Translations under genes and position numbers: made by a program
Part shown: piece by piece, positions 24,054-32,920 of the stretch
How positions within the stretch are numbered: the stretch's first letter is position 1
How the letters are laid out: the number at the start of each line of letters is the position of its first letter
The notes under the pieces: generated by a model
Told to the model about the DNA's origin: nothing
The model's input: only the letters and a program-made list of their open reading frames with translations
The model's database searches: none
DNA from: an uncultured Methanomicrobiales archaeon
Lineage (GTDB): Archaea > Halobacteriota > Methanomicrobia > Methanomicrobiales > Methanospirillaceae
Direction of reading: 5' to 3'
Assembly: GCA_903828975.1 (NCBI GenBank)
Contig: CAIKOD010000158.1
Coordinates: forward strand, 1-40,352
DNA: 40,352 nt

Positions 24054-24206
24054 ATGAGTAAATTATCAAAAGGTCGTAAGATCCGGCTGGCAAAGGCGTG
24101 CGATCAGAACCGCCGTGTACCCCAGTGGGTGATGATCAGGACGAAGCGTAACGTGGTGTCTCACCCGAAACGCCGGAACTGGCGAAGAAGTACATTAAAG
24201 GTGTAG
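24054..24206 (+). CDS. rpl39e: Ribosomal protein eL39
   Basis: Very small, basic large-subunit protein of 50 residues, near the peptide exit tunnel. Translation begins [20 protein letters not shown] and ends [11 protein letters not shown], with the typical [10 protein letters not shown] segment. A GGTG ribosome-binding site at 24043-24046 is spaced for ATG 24054 rather than the in-frame ATG at 24048. It precedes eL31 by 4 bases. Confidence 0.95.
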   Translation: MSKLSKGRKIRLAKACDQNRRVPQWVMIRTKRNVVSHPKRRNWRRSTLKV

Positions 24207-24210
24207 AAAC

Positions 24211-24474
24211 ATGGCAGACAAGATGCTGGAGCATATCTATATTATCCCCCTGCGTGATGTGAAGCGTTCACCACGATGGAAGCGTGCAAATACTGCAATC
24301 AAGGACATCCGGTCCTACCTCGTAAAGCATATGAAAAGCGAGGACGTAAAACTCGATAAAAGTATCAATGAGCATGTCTGGTCACGGGGCAGTGAGAAAC
24401 CCCCGGCAAAGATCCGTGTCCGTGCGATGAAGTTCGAGGACGGACAGGTCCAGGCAGAGTTCGCTGGTGAGTAA
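24211..24474 (+). CDS. rpl31e: Ribosomal protein eL31
   Basis: Large-subunit ribosomal protein at the polypeptide exit, 87 residues. Recognised by [39 protein letters not shown] and [18 protein letters not shown]. It shares the operon with eL39 and aIF6. Its stop codon overlaps or abuts the aIF6 start region. Confidence 0.95.
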   Translation: MADKMLEHIYIIPLRDVKRSPRWKRANTAIKDIRSYLVKHMKSEDVKLDKSINEHVWSRGSEKPPAKIRVRAMKFEDGQVQAEFAGE

Positions 24475-24475
24475 G

Positions 24476-25138
24476 ATGGAACGGACGGTCTCGTTTGCAG
24501 GCGATCCCAACATCGGGGTTTTTATGAGGGTATTTGATGATGTTGCCGTGATCCCTCCCGAGACCCCCGAAGAATTAAGGGCCCAGATTTCAACGGCCCT
24601 ATCAGTAGACCTGCTGGAGACCACGATCCAGGGAAGCCCTATCATCGGTTCGCTTCTTGCCGGGAACAGCCGTGCTTTTATCGTCAGCGGACTCGTAACC
24701 GAGGAAGAGTGTGACAAACTTGCAAAGTACCGGGATGTTGTCACCCTCAAACACACAATGAACGCGGCTGGCAACGTGGTCCTTGCAAATGATTCATTTG
24801 CTGCAGTGCACCCCGATATGCCTTCCGACATGGTAAAAGAGATCGGGGCGGCCCTCGAAGTCCCGGTGATAAAAATTACATTTGGCGGGATCAAGACGGT
24901 AGGGATGGCCGCAGTGGCGACCAACAAGGGTATTATTGTCCATCCGAGAAGCACGAGGGCTGAGATCGAGCGCCTTGAGGACGCGGTGGATGTCCCTGTC
25001 GGTACTGGTTCAATCAACATGGGTACCGGGATCATCGGTACCGGTCTCCTTGTGAACATGCATGGGTACCTTGCCGGGAACGCGACAAGCGGGTTCGAGC
25101 TGGGGAGAATTGAAGACGTATTTGGATTTTTGGAGTGA
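24476..25138 (+). CDS. eif6: Translation initiation factor aIF6
   Basis: Anti-association factor that binds the large subunit and prevents premature joining to the small one. 220 residues from ATG 24476: [20 protein letters not shown] opens the first of five repeated pentein-fold units. Later units show [45 protein letters not shown] and [23 protein letters not shown] three codons upstream (24467) overlaps eL31, but family members begin M-x-R-T-V, so the ATG is better. GGTGAG lies 4 bases before it. Confidence 0.95.
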   Translation: MERTVSFAGDPNIGVFMRVFDDVAVIPPETPEELRAQISTALSVDLLETTIQGSPIIGSLLAGNSRAFIVSGLVTEEECDKLAKYRDVVTLKHTMNAAGNVVLANDSFAAVHPDMPSDMVKEIGAALEVPVIKITFGGIKTVGMAAVATNKGIIVHPRSTRAEIERLEDAVDVPVGTGSINMGTGIIGTGLLVNMHGYLAGNATSGFELGRIEDVFGFLE

Positions 25139-25141
25139 ATT

Positions 25142-25333
25142 ATGGAAAAAAATTCATTTGAGGTGAAAGGCACCTTTAAAACCGGCGACGATTGGAAGCC
25201 GTACACGAAAGTAATTACTGCACAGAACGAGGCACAGGCCAGGGAGCAGACCCTCGCCGTATTTGGAAGTAAACACCGCCTGAAAAGAAGATATATCACC
25301 ATCGAGTCTGTCAACACAGTACGTGGTGAATAA
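25142..25333 (+). CDS. rpl18a: Ribosomal protein eL20 (L18a / LX)
   Basis: Archaeal LX protein, 63 residues, the short form of eukaryotic L18a. Clear family features: FEVKGTFKTGDDWKPYTKVI, ENEAQAREQTLAVFGSKH-like segment (here NEAQAREQTLAVFGSKH) and RRYITIESV. It starts 3 bases after the aIF6 stop. It precedes prefoldin alpha, the usual archaeal order. Confidence 0.93.
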   Translation: MEKNSFEVKGTFKTGDDWKPYTKVITAQNEAQAREQTLAVFGSKHRLKRRYITIESVNTVRGE

Positions 25334-25334
25334 C

Positions 25335-25784
25335 GTGGAGCCCGTCGACCCGCGTGAAATGCAGGCACTGCAACGCTACCTCCAGGAGTTCGGGCAGCAG
25401 GTGGAGATCTATTCACAGCAGCTCCAGCTGATCGATGAAGGCAGGATGGAAGCAACGGCTGCAATTGAGACGCTCAAATCAGTTGGTGCATCTGCCGAAG
25501 AGGAAGTAGTCCTGCTCCAGCTTGGCGGGGGCGCCAGTGTAAGGGCAAAGATTATTGAGCCACACAAAGTGCTCCTCAATATCGGGTCAGACGTGGTTGT
25601 AGAACGCAGTAATCCTGAAGCTATCGGGTATCTCCAGGACCGTATTACCGAGATGGAAGCATCGGGTAAGAAAGTTGCAGAGACGATCGACCGTATCAGG
25701 ACACAGATGAACGAGATCGCACGCCGCATCGAAGCAGGTTACCAGCAGGCCCAGTCAGCGGGACCTCAGTTTGGGCAGGGCTGA
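25335..25784 (+). CDS. pfdA: Prefoldin alpha subunit
   Basis: Subunit of the hexameric co-chaperone that passes unfolded proteins to the thermosome. The 149 residues form two long coiled-coil helices (about 8-55 and 100-142) joined by a beta hairpin region (EEVVLLQLGGGASVRAKI and VLLNIGSDVVVERS). I chose GTG 25335, which has GGTGA 5 bases before it; an in-frame GTG at 25323 overlaps eL20. FtsY follows 21 bases later. Confidence 0.9.
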   Translation: MEPVDPREMQALQRYLQEFGQQVEIYSQQLQLIDEGRMEATAAIETLKSVGASAEEEVVLLQLGGGASVRAKIIEPHKVLLNIGSDVVVERSNPEAIGYLQDRITEMEASGKKVAETIDRIRTQMNEIARRIEAGYQQAQSAGPQFGQG

Positions 25785-25805
25785 TAACGCCGGGAGCCCG
25801 GGAAT

Positions 25806-26825
25806 ATGTTTGAAACACTGAAATCCCGGTTGAAGGAAGTCAGAAACAAGCTGGACAACGGGATTAACGAAGCTGAAATCCGGGAGGGACAACCCGCACC
25901 GGTACCTGCAGCAGAAAAAAGCCCTGCAGGTGGCACGGGGATTGTTGACCGGGTAAAAGTCCTTATTGTCGACCGCGAACTCGTCATCAGCGAGGCGGAC
26001 ATCAGCGAAGCGCTCTCTGAACTCGAACTAGTCCTTCTTGAGAATGATGTTGCATTTCCTGTGACCGAGGAAATTATTGCAAATTTAAAGAAAGAACTGG
26101 TCGGTAAACGCCGGAAAATCGGTGAACCTGTTGATACCGTTGTTCTTACTGCCCTGAAAAAGGCCCTCAGCGTGGTCCTCGGGGAAGGGTTCGATCTGAT
26201 CAATTATATCAATACCCATGAACACCCGGTCAGGATCCTGTTCACCGGTGTCAACGGGACCGGGAAGACAACCACGGTGGCAAAAATCGGGTATTTCCTT
26301 AAAAAGAACGGCTTTTCGGTTGTTATTGGGGCAGGCGATACCTTCCGGGCCGGTGCCATTGAGCAGATCGATGTGCATGCCAAACGTATCGGGATAAAAA
26401 TAATCCAGCACCAGCAGGGCGCAGACCCATCGGCAGTCCTTTTTGACACGGTCCAGTATGCGGTAGCCCATAATATCGATGTCGTCCTTGCAGATACCGC
26501 AGGGCGTTTTCATAACCGTGCGAACCTGATGAACCAGCTGGAGAAGATCCGGCGGGTGATGAAACCCGACCTTATTGTCTATGTTGATGAAGCAGTCGCA
26601 GGAAATGATGCGGTCATCCGTGCCGATGAATTCGAAAAGACTGTCGGCGCAGACGCCGTGGTCCTTACCAAGGCGGACATGGACCCCCGCGGCGGTGCGG
26701 CAATCTCGATTGCCCATACGATCGGAAAACCGCTTATGTTTCTCGGCACCGGACAAGGTTACGACGATATCTCACCGTTCTCTCCCGCTACGGTGATTGA
26801 AGAACTCTTCGGGGACGTGGCCTGA
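25806..26825 (+). CDS. ftsY: Signal recognition particle receptor FtsY
   Basis: Membrane-associated SRP receptor GTPase, 339 residues. A short charged N-terminal region (1-45) contrasts with the long acidic domain of bacteria; then the N domain (about 46-130) and the G domain (about 140-335). Motifs: [10 protein letters not shown] (148-157), [16 protein letters not shown] (230-234), [10 protein letters not shown] and a C-terminal [12 protein letters not shown] region. Its stop overlaps the srp54 start by one base, so the two SRP GTPases are co-expressed. Confidence 0.96.
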   Translation: MFETLKSRLKEVRNKLDNGINEAEIREGQPAPVPAAEKSPAGGTGIVDRVKVLIVDRELVISEADISEALSELELVLLENDVAFPVTEEIIANLKKELVGKRRKIGEPVDTVVLTALKKALSVVLGEGFDLINYINTHEHPVRILFTGVNGTGKTTTVAKIGYFLKKNGFSVVIGAGDTFRAGAIEQIDVHAKRIGIKIIQHQQGADPSAVLFDTVQYAVAHNIDVVLADTAGRFHNRANLMNQLEKIRRVMKPDLIVYVDEAVAGNDAVIRADEFEKTVGADAVVLTKADMDPRGGAAISIAHTIGKPLMFLGTGQGYDDISPFSPATVIEELFGDVA

Positions 26826-28141
26826 TGCTCGACAAACTTGGATCTTCCTTAAAGGATGCCCTGAAAAAACTCGCAGGGAAAACGGTTGTAGACCGCGCGG
26901 CAGTCGAAGAGCTGGTCAGGGACCTCCAGCGGGCACTCCTCCAGTCAGATGTCAATGTCAAGCTGGTCATGGGCCTCTCGAATGCGATAAAGAGGCGGTC
27001 GCTCGAAGAGGAACTCCCGAAGGGGGTCAATGTCAGGGAGCACGTGCTCCGGATTGTATACCAGGAACTTGTCAACCTGATGGGGGACGGTGGCGAGGTA
27101 ACTCTCGGTTCCCAGACAATTCTCATGGCAGGTCTGCAGGGGAGCGGTAAAACAACTACGACTGCCAAACTCGCCCGGTACTTCCAGCGGAAAGGGCTTC
27201 GTGTCGGTGTAATCTGTGCAGATACATTCCGCCCGGGTGCCTACGAACAGATTTCAACACTCTGTGCAAAGATCAATATCCCCTGCTTCGGGGGCCCGGA
27301 AGAAAAGGACGCACTAAAGATTGTACGGGATGGTCTCCCCTCAATGTCAGGCCTTGAGGTCATTATCATCGATACCCAGGGGCGGCACGCGCTTGAAAAT
27401 GACCTGATACAGGAGATCATCGATATCAACACGGTATCAAAAGCGACCCACCGGTGGCTTGTGATCGATGCCGCACTCGGGCAGCAGGCAAGCGAGCAGG
27501 CGCGCCGGTTCCATGAAGCGATCGCGATTGATGGCGTGATAATTACCAAGATGGACGGGACTGCAAAAGGGGGTGGGGCCCTCTCTGCCGTTTCAGAGAC
27601 CAAAAGCGGGATAGTTTTCATCGGTAGTGGCGAGACGATTGATGACCTCGAACGGTTTGATCCCGATGGTTTCATCTCCCGGCTCCTTGGTATGGGCGAC
27701 TTAAGGGCCCTTGTTGAGCGGGCCGAAGAGACGATTTCTTCCAGCGATATTGATGTCAATGCAATGATGCGAGGGAAATTCACCCTCCGCGACATGTACA
27801 AGCAGCTCGAATCGCTCAATAAAATGGGACCTCTCAAGCAGATCATGAGCATGCTCCCGCTCGGGAATATGAAGGTCCCAGAAGGGGTCTACGATGTCAC
27901 CAGCACCAAGATGAACCGTTACCGGATTATCATGGACTCGATGACGGGTGCCGAGCTTGATGACCCAACGCTGATCAGCTCTTCACGGATCCAGCGGGTG
28001 GCGCATGGTGCCGGGGCATCGCCCGAAGAGGTAAGGGAACTGATTAAGTATTACAAAACGATGAAACGTGCGCTCAAGGGAGTCCGCGGGGGTGGCGGAA
28101 AATTCGATATGCAGCGCATGATGAAGCGTTTTAGTGGATAA
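26825..28141 (+). CDS. srp54: Signal recognition particle protein SRP54
   Basis: GTPase that binds signal sequences and 7S RNA and docks with FtsY. 438 residues: N domain (about 1-95), G domain (about 96-300) with [10 protein letters not shown] (103-112) and [11 protein letters not shown], and the Met-rich M domain (about 305-435) with [20 protein letters not shown] and [13 protein letters not shown]. The G3 motif reads DTQGR (183-187) where most SRP54 proteins have DTAGR. The paired FtsY keeps DTAGR. The trmY gene follows 4 bases after the stop. Confidence 0.97.
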   Translation: MLDKLGSSLKDALKKLAGKTVVDRAAVEELVRDLQRALLQSDVNVKLVMGLSNAIKRRSLEEELPKGVNVREHVLRIVYQELVNLMGDGGEVTLGSQTILMAGLQGSGKTTTTAKLARYFQRKGLRVGVICADTFRPGAYEQISTLCAKINIPCFGGPEEKDALKIVRDGLPSMSGLEVIIIDTQGRHALENDLIQEIIDINTVSKATHRWLVIDAALGQQASEQARRFHEAIAIDGVIITKMDGTAKGGGALSAVSETKSGIVFIGSGETIDDLERFDPDGFISRLLGMGDLRALVERAEETISSSDIDVNAMMRGKFTLRDMYKQLESLNKMGPLKQIMSMLPLGNMKVPEGVYDVTSTKMNRYRIIMDSMTGAELDDPTLISSSRIQRVAHGAGASPEEVRELIKYYKTMKRALKGVRGGGGKFDMQRMMKRFSG

Positions 28142-28145
28142 CCCA

Positions 28146-28721
28146 ATGACTATTTTTGCCATCATCGGCCACCTCGCTGCTACCACTGGTGGTTTTAATC
28201 TCAATGATATGCCGGGGGGCGCAGGCAGGATGGATGTTCTCTGCCGCTCGGTGAATACCTCACTGTTTCTCTCCCATGACCTCAGGAGGGATGTCACCGT
28301 CTATCTTGTCCTCCTCGGCGGTACTGATGCACCAAAGACGATTATGTTCTCCGGGGAAAAGGTCAGGTCCTTAAACCCGGACGAACGGAGTGCCGGTGCC
28401 CTGATAAAAAAGGCCCTGGAGATCCCGGTGGGAGAAGAGTTTCGCGAATCAACGAGGGGAGTCTACGTGCGGCGTGGCGGGCTTTCACGTCTCCTTGGAG
28501 AGCATACCTTTGCCGTGCTTGATGAGGGCGGGGAAGATATTGCAACCGTGACCTCATTTCCCGAAGCGTTTCTCCTGTCTGACCATATGGACTTCACGCC
28601 CGAAGAACTGGACCTGACATGTGATTGTCCACGATATTGCGTAGGTCCGAAAATTCTCCATGCAGACCATACCATTACCGTGCTGCTGAATATCCTTGAC
28701 CGCCGGTGTGCTGGACAATGA
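28146..28721 (+). CDS. trmY: tRNA (pseudouridine-54 N1)-methyltransferase TrmY
   Basis: SPOUT-fold methyltransferase that makes N1-methylpseudouridine at tRNA position 54. 191 residues from ATG 28146. Family features: FAIIGHLAATTGGFNLNDMP, GRMDVLCRSVNTSLFLSHDL, VTVYLVLLGG, GLSRLLGEHTFAVLDEGGED and the C-terminal SDHMDFTPEE. An in-frame start 4 codons upstream overlaps srp54. Pus10, the enzyme that supplies pseudouridine 54, is encoded next in the same direction at 29531, a functional match. Confidence 0.9.
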   Translation: MTIFAIIGHLAATTGGFNLNDMPGGAGRMDVLCRSVNTSLFLSHDLRRDVTVYLVLLGGTDAPKTIMFSGEKVRSLNPDERSAGALIKKALEIPVGEEFRESTRGVYVRRGGLSRLLGEHTFAVLDEGGEDIATVTSFPEAFLLSDHMDFTPEELDLTCDCPRYCVGPKILHADHTITVLLNILDRRCAGQ

Positions 28722-28810
28722 CGGTTCAGAAATTCTTCAGGTAACTCCCTCTTTTATTATATTGGGGCATTTTGACTTCCTGTGTGACATAAAAAATGAA
28801 GCGGAACTAC

Positions 28811-28978
28811 CAGGGTAGGTGGGGATTTCTCTCCTCCCTGCTCTCTTCCATTAATACCACGTTCAGGCAGGGTTCACCAGAAAGAATTTTTTGTATTTCT
28901 GATATTTCAGCCTATTCACAATCCAAACAAGGGTTGCAAGAGCTGCGGAGCGGAGCCCCGGGTGCGGGTGAATTTTTT
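28811..28978 (+). repeat. Dispersed repeat family, copy H1 (decayed)
   Basis: Diverged plus-orientation copy: CCTCCCTGCTC, GGCAGGGTTCACC, a GATATTTCAG remnant and the core with GAGCCCCGGGTGCG, ending in a T-run next to copy H2. Neither end motif is preserved. The stretch 28722-28810 before it holds nothing recognisable. Confidence 0.55.
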
Positions 28979-28980
28979 TG

Positions 28981-29244
28981 GGCTCTGTTGAAACCCCGGA
29001 TTTTATTTTTAAAAAGAGGTGATAGGAAGACAGGAGGGGGTTCCACCCCCTCCCTTCCCCACCCCCAATAAGATATTCATAGGCAGGGTTCAGTTGTAGA
29101 ATCCCTTATAAATTTCAGAGATTTGGGTTCATTCCCTATCCCAACCGGGGTCGCCAACGCGGCGGGCCATGAGCCCCGGGAGCGTGATTTAACTTTGTAA
29201 TTACCTCATCTGCAAGATAGATTTGAGAAGGTTTCAACAACACC
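28981..29244 (+). repeat. Dispersed repeat family, copy H2 (complete short form)
   Basis: The best-delimited short copy, 264 bases. It runs from GGCTCTGTTGAAACC (28981-28995) to GGTTTCAACAACACC (29230-29244), so both ends form an inverted repeat. It contains the hairpin (GAGGGGGTTCCACCCCCTC), GGCAGGGTTCAG, TTTCAGAGATTTGGG and the core with GGGCCATGAGCCCCGGGAG. AATTTT occurs on both sides (28971-28976 and just after 29244), compatible with a target duplication but too simple to prove it. Confidence 0.85.
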
Positions 29245-29328
29245 AATTTTCTGTAAATGTAAATATGCAGTTAGAATTCAGAAAATCTCAAAGAACCGGG
29301 ATAATTCTCTAACTGATGTCCAAAGCGC

Positions 29329-29355
29329 TACCTAGTCACTCTCACGGACTAGGTA
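29329..29355. other. Perfect 9-base-pair hairpin of unknown role
   Basis: TACCTAGTC (29329-29337) pairs exactly with GACTAGGTA (29347-29355) across a 9-base loop. It sits in the 286-base gap between copy H2 and pus10. It is unrelated to the dispersed repeat. It is not followed by a T-run. The rest of 29245-29530 shows no gene. Confidence 0.35.
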
Positions 29356-29530
29356 CGTTCGAATTTAAAACCGGGTCAGGTTGGAATCCCTTCTTTGACA
29401 GGTGATATTGTTGCAGTGTTGCCAGGCTCCATCCCCTTATTACACCATACGTCAATTCAGTATAGCGAAACGATAAGGATCATCGATAAACCGATAATCA
29501 TCACGATATCACGCATGGAGATACCTGCAC

Positions 29531-30856
29531 ATGAAGGAACAAGAAAATGGGGATAAGAGTTGCAATGTTCCACCCCGGGGACCAGAATTATTAGAAATAG
29601 CAGGGGAGATCCTCGGATATGGTGAGATCTGTGATCATTGTCTCGGCCGGTTTTTCGGGAAACGATCATTTGGGATCACCAATGAAGCGCGAGGCAGTGG
29701 ACTCCGGGTAACCCGGGCCCTTCAGACGAATGTCCCGTTTACCGGGCATACGAACAACTGCTGGATCTGCAATGACGAGTTCCGGCGTATCGGTGAATGG
29801 GCCGCGCGGGCTGTTCTGGCCGTTTCGGGTATTGAATTTTCAAGTTTCCTTGTAGGCACAAGAGTCCCCCCGCTCATTGCAGAGAGCGAGGAGATGGTCT
29901 GGAGCGATCTCTCCCTGGCAGATCCTGAACCCCTGAAATCAGAAATGAACCGGGAAGTCGGAAAACAGATCGGGAAACTGACAGGGAAAAAGGCCGACCT
30001 GGTACACCCTGATATTGTCTTCATCCTCGACCTGTCAGGTAATATCGTGGAACTCAAAGTCCACCCTGTGTTCGTTGCTGGGCGGTACATGAAATATGAG
30101 CGTGGGATCCCACAGACTCACTGGGACTGCCGGGAATGCCGTGGGGCCGGGTGTGAGCGCTGTGACTTCACCGGAAAGCAGTACCAGGACTCTGTCGAGG
30201 AACTGATTGGAAGGCCGGCTGCAGAGGCCCTGGGTGGTACAGGGGCGGTCCTGCACGGGTCCGGACGGGAGGACATCGATGCACGGATGATTGGCACAGG
30301 GAGGCCCTTTATCCTGGAGATCGAATCACCAAAAAAGAGGTCGGTGGATCTCGCGGCTCTTGAAGCTCTCATCAACGAGTCTGCACAGGGCAGGGTTGTT
30401 GTGACGTTATCACGCTGGTGCGGGCGGGACGACGTGGAAACCATTAAATCGAACAAAGCGCATAAAAAATACAGGATCCTGGTCGAGGTAGACGGTACTG
30501 TTACGGTTGAGAGCTTCTCATTAGCGCTCTCCGCTATTTCAGGAGCCACAATATTTCAGCGCACCCCGGAACGGGTTGCCCATAGACGAGCTGACAAGGT
30601 CCGGGAACGTCGTGTCCTCGCTATCGAGTACATTGGTACAGAGGAAGGCCGGTTTATCATCGAGGTGACCGGCGAAGCAGGCCTCTATATCAAAGAACTC
30701 ATATCCGGTGATAATGACAGGACGCACCCGAGCCTGACCGAGGTCCTCGGCATGCCTGCACGGGTGGAAACCCTTGATGTCGTGCAGGTGGAAGGAACAG
30801 ATGAGGTGAAAGAAGATGGCACATCACAACGGCCCACGAAAGAAGACACGGTATAA
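29531..30856 (+). CDS. pus10: tRNA pseudouridine synthase Pus10
   Basis: Makes pseudouridine 54 (and often 55) in archaeal tRNAs. 441 residues: an N-terminal zinc-binding domain (Cys34, Cys37, Cys77, Cys80: CDHC and CWIC), a THUMP-like region, and a C-terminal catalytic domain. The catalytic loop GREDIDARMIGTGRPF (from about 245) contains the nucleophilic Asp. A further Cys cluster (CRECRGAGCERC, 200-211) lies ahead of it. The end overlaps eL21 by 41 bases, forming the head of a five-gene operon. Confidence 0.94.
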   Translation: MKEQENGDKSCNVPPRGPELLEIAGEILGYGEICDHCLGRFFGKRSFGITNEARGSGLRVTRALQTNVPFTGHTNNCWICNDEFRRIGEWAARAVLAVSGIEFSSFLVGTRVPPLIAESEEMVWSDLSLADPEPLKSEMNREVGKQIGKLTGKKADLVHPDIVFILDLSGNIVELKVHPVFVAGRYMKYERGIPQTHWDCRECRGAGCERCDFTGKQYQDSVEELIGRPAAEALGGTGAVLHGSGREDIDARMIGTGRPFILEIESPKKRSVDLAALEALINESAQGRVVVTLSRWCGRDDVETIKSNKAHKKYRILVEVDGTVTVESFSLALSAISGATIFQRTPERVAHRRADKVRERRVLAIEYIGTEEGRFIIEVTGEAGLYIKELISGDNDRTHPSLTEVLGMPARVETLDVVQVEGTDEVKEDGTSQRPTKEDTV

Positions 30857-31106
30857 ATTTAAGAAGGACCTGAGAAAACGCGGCATATGCCCGGTGACCT
30901 CGGTCATCCAGCAGTTCGAGATTGGAGAAAAGGTTCATGTGGTCTGCGAGTCGAGCATCCAGAAAGGGATGCCTCACCGGCGGTTCCATGGGAAGACCGG
31001 AACAGTCCTCGGCAAGCGCGGCCGTGCATGGGTCCTCGAGATCCGTGACGGAAACGCAGATAAGGTCGTAATTGCGAGATCGCAACATCTAAAAGCACAG
31101 AGGTAA
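30816..31106 (+). CDS. rpl21e: Ribosomal protein eL21
   Basis: Large-subunit ribosomal protein, 96 residues, with AHHNGPRKKTRYKFKKDLRK at the start, then FEIGEKVHVVCESSIQKGMP, RRFHGKTGTVLGKRG and VVIARSQHLKAQR. The start is fixed by GAGGTGA at 30804-30810 inside pus10. It lies directly upstream of rpoF, a widely conserved archaeal order. Confidence 0.96.
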   Translation: MAHHNGPRKKTRYKFKKDLRKRGICPVTSVIQQFEIGEKVHVVCESSIQKGMPHRRFHGKTGTVLGKRGRAWVLEIRDGNADKVVIARSQHLKAQR

Positions 31107-31127
31107 ATAACCCATCAGGTAGCCGGC

Positions 31128-31478
31128 ATGAAAGTAAAAGCAATCGTGAGCGAGGAGCGGATCACCTTACCGGAACTCCGCGAGCAGTTACAGGCGATGG
31201 AAGGCCAGCGCCTGGAATCTGGTAAGGAGATGCCCTATGAACTCCGGAAGAGCATTGAGCATGCCAACACCCTTTCCAGGACTGATGCAATAAAGTCGAG
31301 GGAGCTTGTCGGGGCACTCCTGAAACTGGACAAGATGAAACCTGATATCGCGTTTCGTATCGCGAACATCATGCCCCGGACCCGCGATGAACTGCGTGCC
31401 ATCTATGCGAAGGAAAAATACTCGTTATCAACGGAAGAACTCGAAACAATCATCAATCTCGTAAAAACCCATTTCTGA
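31128..31478 (+). CDS. rpoF: RNA polymerase subunit Rpo4 (RpoF)
   Basis: Homologue of eukaryotic Rpb4, which with Rpo7 forms the stalk of archaeal RNA polymerase. 116 residues, mainly helical, with VSEERITLPELREQL, ELRKSIEHANTLSRTDA and AFRIANIMPRTRDELRAIYA. It follows eL21 by 21 bases and precedes DUF655, as in other archaea. Confidence 0.93.
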   Translation: MKVKAIVSEERITLPELREQLQAMEGQRLESGKEMPYELRKSIEHANTLSRTDAIKSRELVGALLKLDKMKPDIAFRIANIMPRTRDELRAIYAKEKYSLSTEELETIINLVKTHF

Positions 31479-31487
31479 GGGGGGATC

Positions 31488-32048
31488 ATGAAGGCTGACA
31501 AAAAGGAGATCAATGCATTAGTACTCGATGTGCTCCTGAAGGGCCATCCTGACGATCCCCGCCCTGTTTTCAAACGCGAGCCCGTTATTCAGGCCATTGG
31601 AATTGAACAGTTCAAGCTCCTCGAACTTGTCCCGAAAAAGATTGAGATCCAGATCCATGACCAGGTCTACATCGGTGACGGCGAACGTGACAAGATCGAG
31701 CGGGTAAAACGCCGGATCAGCTATCACGAACTCACCCAGACGGCACGTCTTGAGTTACCGTTTGTTATCGAACAGCTGGTAAAAGAGCATGAGGTCGATT
31801 ATGTCCAGTTCTTTAATAAGTCAATATCTATCAGCCCGAAACTCCACATGCTCCACCTGCTCCCTGGTATCGGGAAGAAGCTGATGTGGGAGATACTTGA
31901 AGCCCGTGAGAAGAGACCATTTGAAAGCTTTGCAGATATTAGTGCAAGGATAAAGTCAATCCCGCACCCGGAAAAGATGGTTATCGCACGGATCATGGAA
32001 GAGCTTGAGGACCCTGATATCAAGTACCACGTGTTCACCTCGAAATGA
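31488..32048 (+). CDS. DUF655 protein with helix-hairpin-helix segment
   Basis: A 186-residue archaeal DUF655 protein, probably nucleic-acid binding. Visible parts: a beta-rich N-terminal region (KIEIQIHDQVYIGDGERD) and a helix-hairpin-helix (HLLPGIGKKLMWEILEAREK, then FADISARIKSIPHPEK). It has a good ribosome-binding site (GGGGGG before the ATG). It overlaps the ksgA start by 4 bases (ATGA), so it is translationally linked. A role with KsgA or RNA polymerase is suggested by order only. Confidence 0.88.
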   Translation: MKADKKEINALVLDVLLKGHPDDPRPVFKREPVIQAIGIEQFKLLELVPKKIEIQIHDQVYIGDGERDKIERVKRRISYHELTQTARLELPFVIEQLVKEHEVDYVQFFNKSISISPKLHMLHLLPGIGKKLMWEILEAREKRPFESFADISARIKSIPHPEKMVIARIMEELEDPDIKYHVFTSK

Positions 32049-32839
32049 AGGCCCCAAAAGACCAGCATTTCCTGGTCGACCAGAATGCCGTTGAACGCAT
32101 TGCAGGGCTAGTTGACGTCGAAGGCCGGATTGTCCTTGAAATTGGACCGGGGACCGGGCTCCTTACCAGGGCCATCCTTTCCCGCGGAGCTCATGTCCGG
32201 GCAATAGAACTCGACAACGAACTGTTTTCTTTTCTTTCCGGGGAGTTCGAAGAGGAGATCTCCCTGGGAAAACTTGAGTTAGTACGTGGCGATGCCACAA
32301 AATGTGAATTCCCCCCGTTTGATATTGTTATATCTAACCTCCCGTACTCGGCATCATCAAAAATTACCTTCCGTCTCCTTGCTACCGGGTTCGAGACTGC
32401 GGTACTAATGTACCAGAGAGAGTTTGCACAACGGATGCTTGCACCTGTCGGGACTCCTGAATGTGGGAGGCTGTCTGTCATGGTCCAGACGTATGCCTGC
32501 GTCGAGCGATGCTTTGAGTTGTCTCCAAAGAGTTTCTCCCCGCCGCCCCAGGTCAGGTCGATGGTAGTGAAGATTCATCCCCGGGGGCCGATTTTTCCAA
32601 TCCAGGACAGAGTGCTGTATGCGGATGTGGTACGCGCACTATTTTCGCACCGGAGAAAGACGATCAGGAATTGCCTGAAGGTCTCATCCGGGATGCTTGA
32701 TGCCACGATGGTGAATCATCTGTTATCAGTTATCCCCGGGGAGATCCTGTCATCACGGCCGGAAGAGTTGTATCTCGAGGATTTTGCGACGATTACGAAT
32801 ATGGGTGCGGAATACCGGGACCAACGCAATTCAGTGTAG
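32045..32839 (+). CDS. ksgA: 16S rRNA dimethyladenosine transferase KsgA
   Basis: Dimethylates the two adenosines in the helix 45 loop of 16S rRNA late in small-subunit assembly. 264 residues: the N-terminal QHFLVDQNAVERIA, SAM-binding EIGPGTG (32-38), the catalytic SNLPYSAS segment with NLPY at 98-101, YQREFAQRMLAPVG, and the C-terminal FSPPPQVRSMVVKI and LFSHRRKTIRNCL. Last clearly linked gene of the pus10 operon. Confidence 0.95.
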   Translation: MKAPKDQHFLVDQNAVERIAGLVDVEGRIVLEIGPGTGLLTRAILSRGAHVRAIELDNELFSFLSGEFEEEISLGKLELVRGDATKCEFPPFDIVISNLPYSASSKITFRLLATGFETAVLMYQREFAQRMLAPVGTPECGRLSVMVQTYACVERCFELSPKSFSPPPQVRSMVVKIHPRGPIFPIQDRVLYADVVRALFSHRRKTIRNCLKVSSGMLDATMVNHLLSVIPGEILSSRPEELYLEDFATITNMGAEYRDQRNSV

Positions 32840-32920
32840 CACCCCAGGCTATAACGGGTAATTATGGTATGGTTGGAAAATCCGAGAGCGTGGTTCCCCA
32901 AACAATAGGGTAATTGTTTA

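Noticed and set aside
24382-25464. A long open frame on the minus strand across eL31, aIF6 and eL20
   Set aside because: It lies opposite three secure ribosomal and initiation-factor genes; the translation is Ser/Arg/Pro rich and shows no family. It is a codon-bias shadow.
29320-29370. A tRNA-like look (hairpin followed by GTTCGAAT resembling a T loop)
   Set aside because: No T stem, acceptor stem or D arm can be built around it; the stem length does not fit an anticodon arm.
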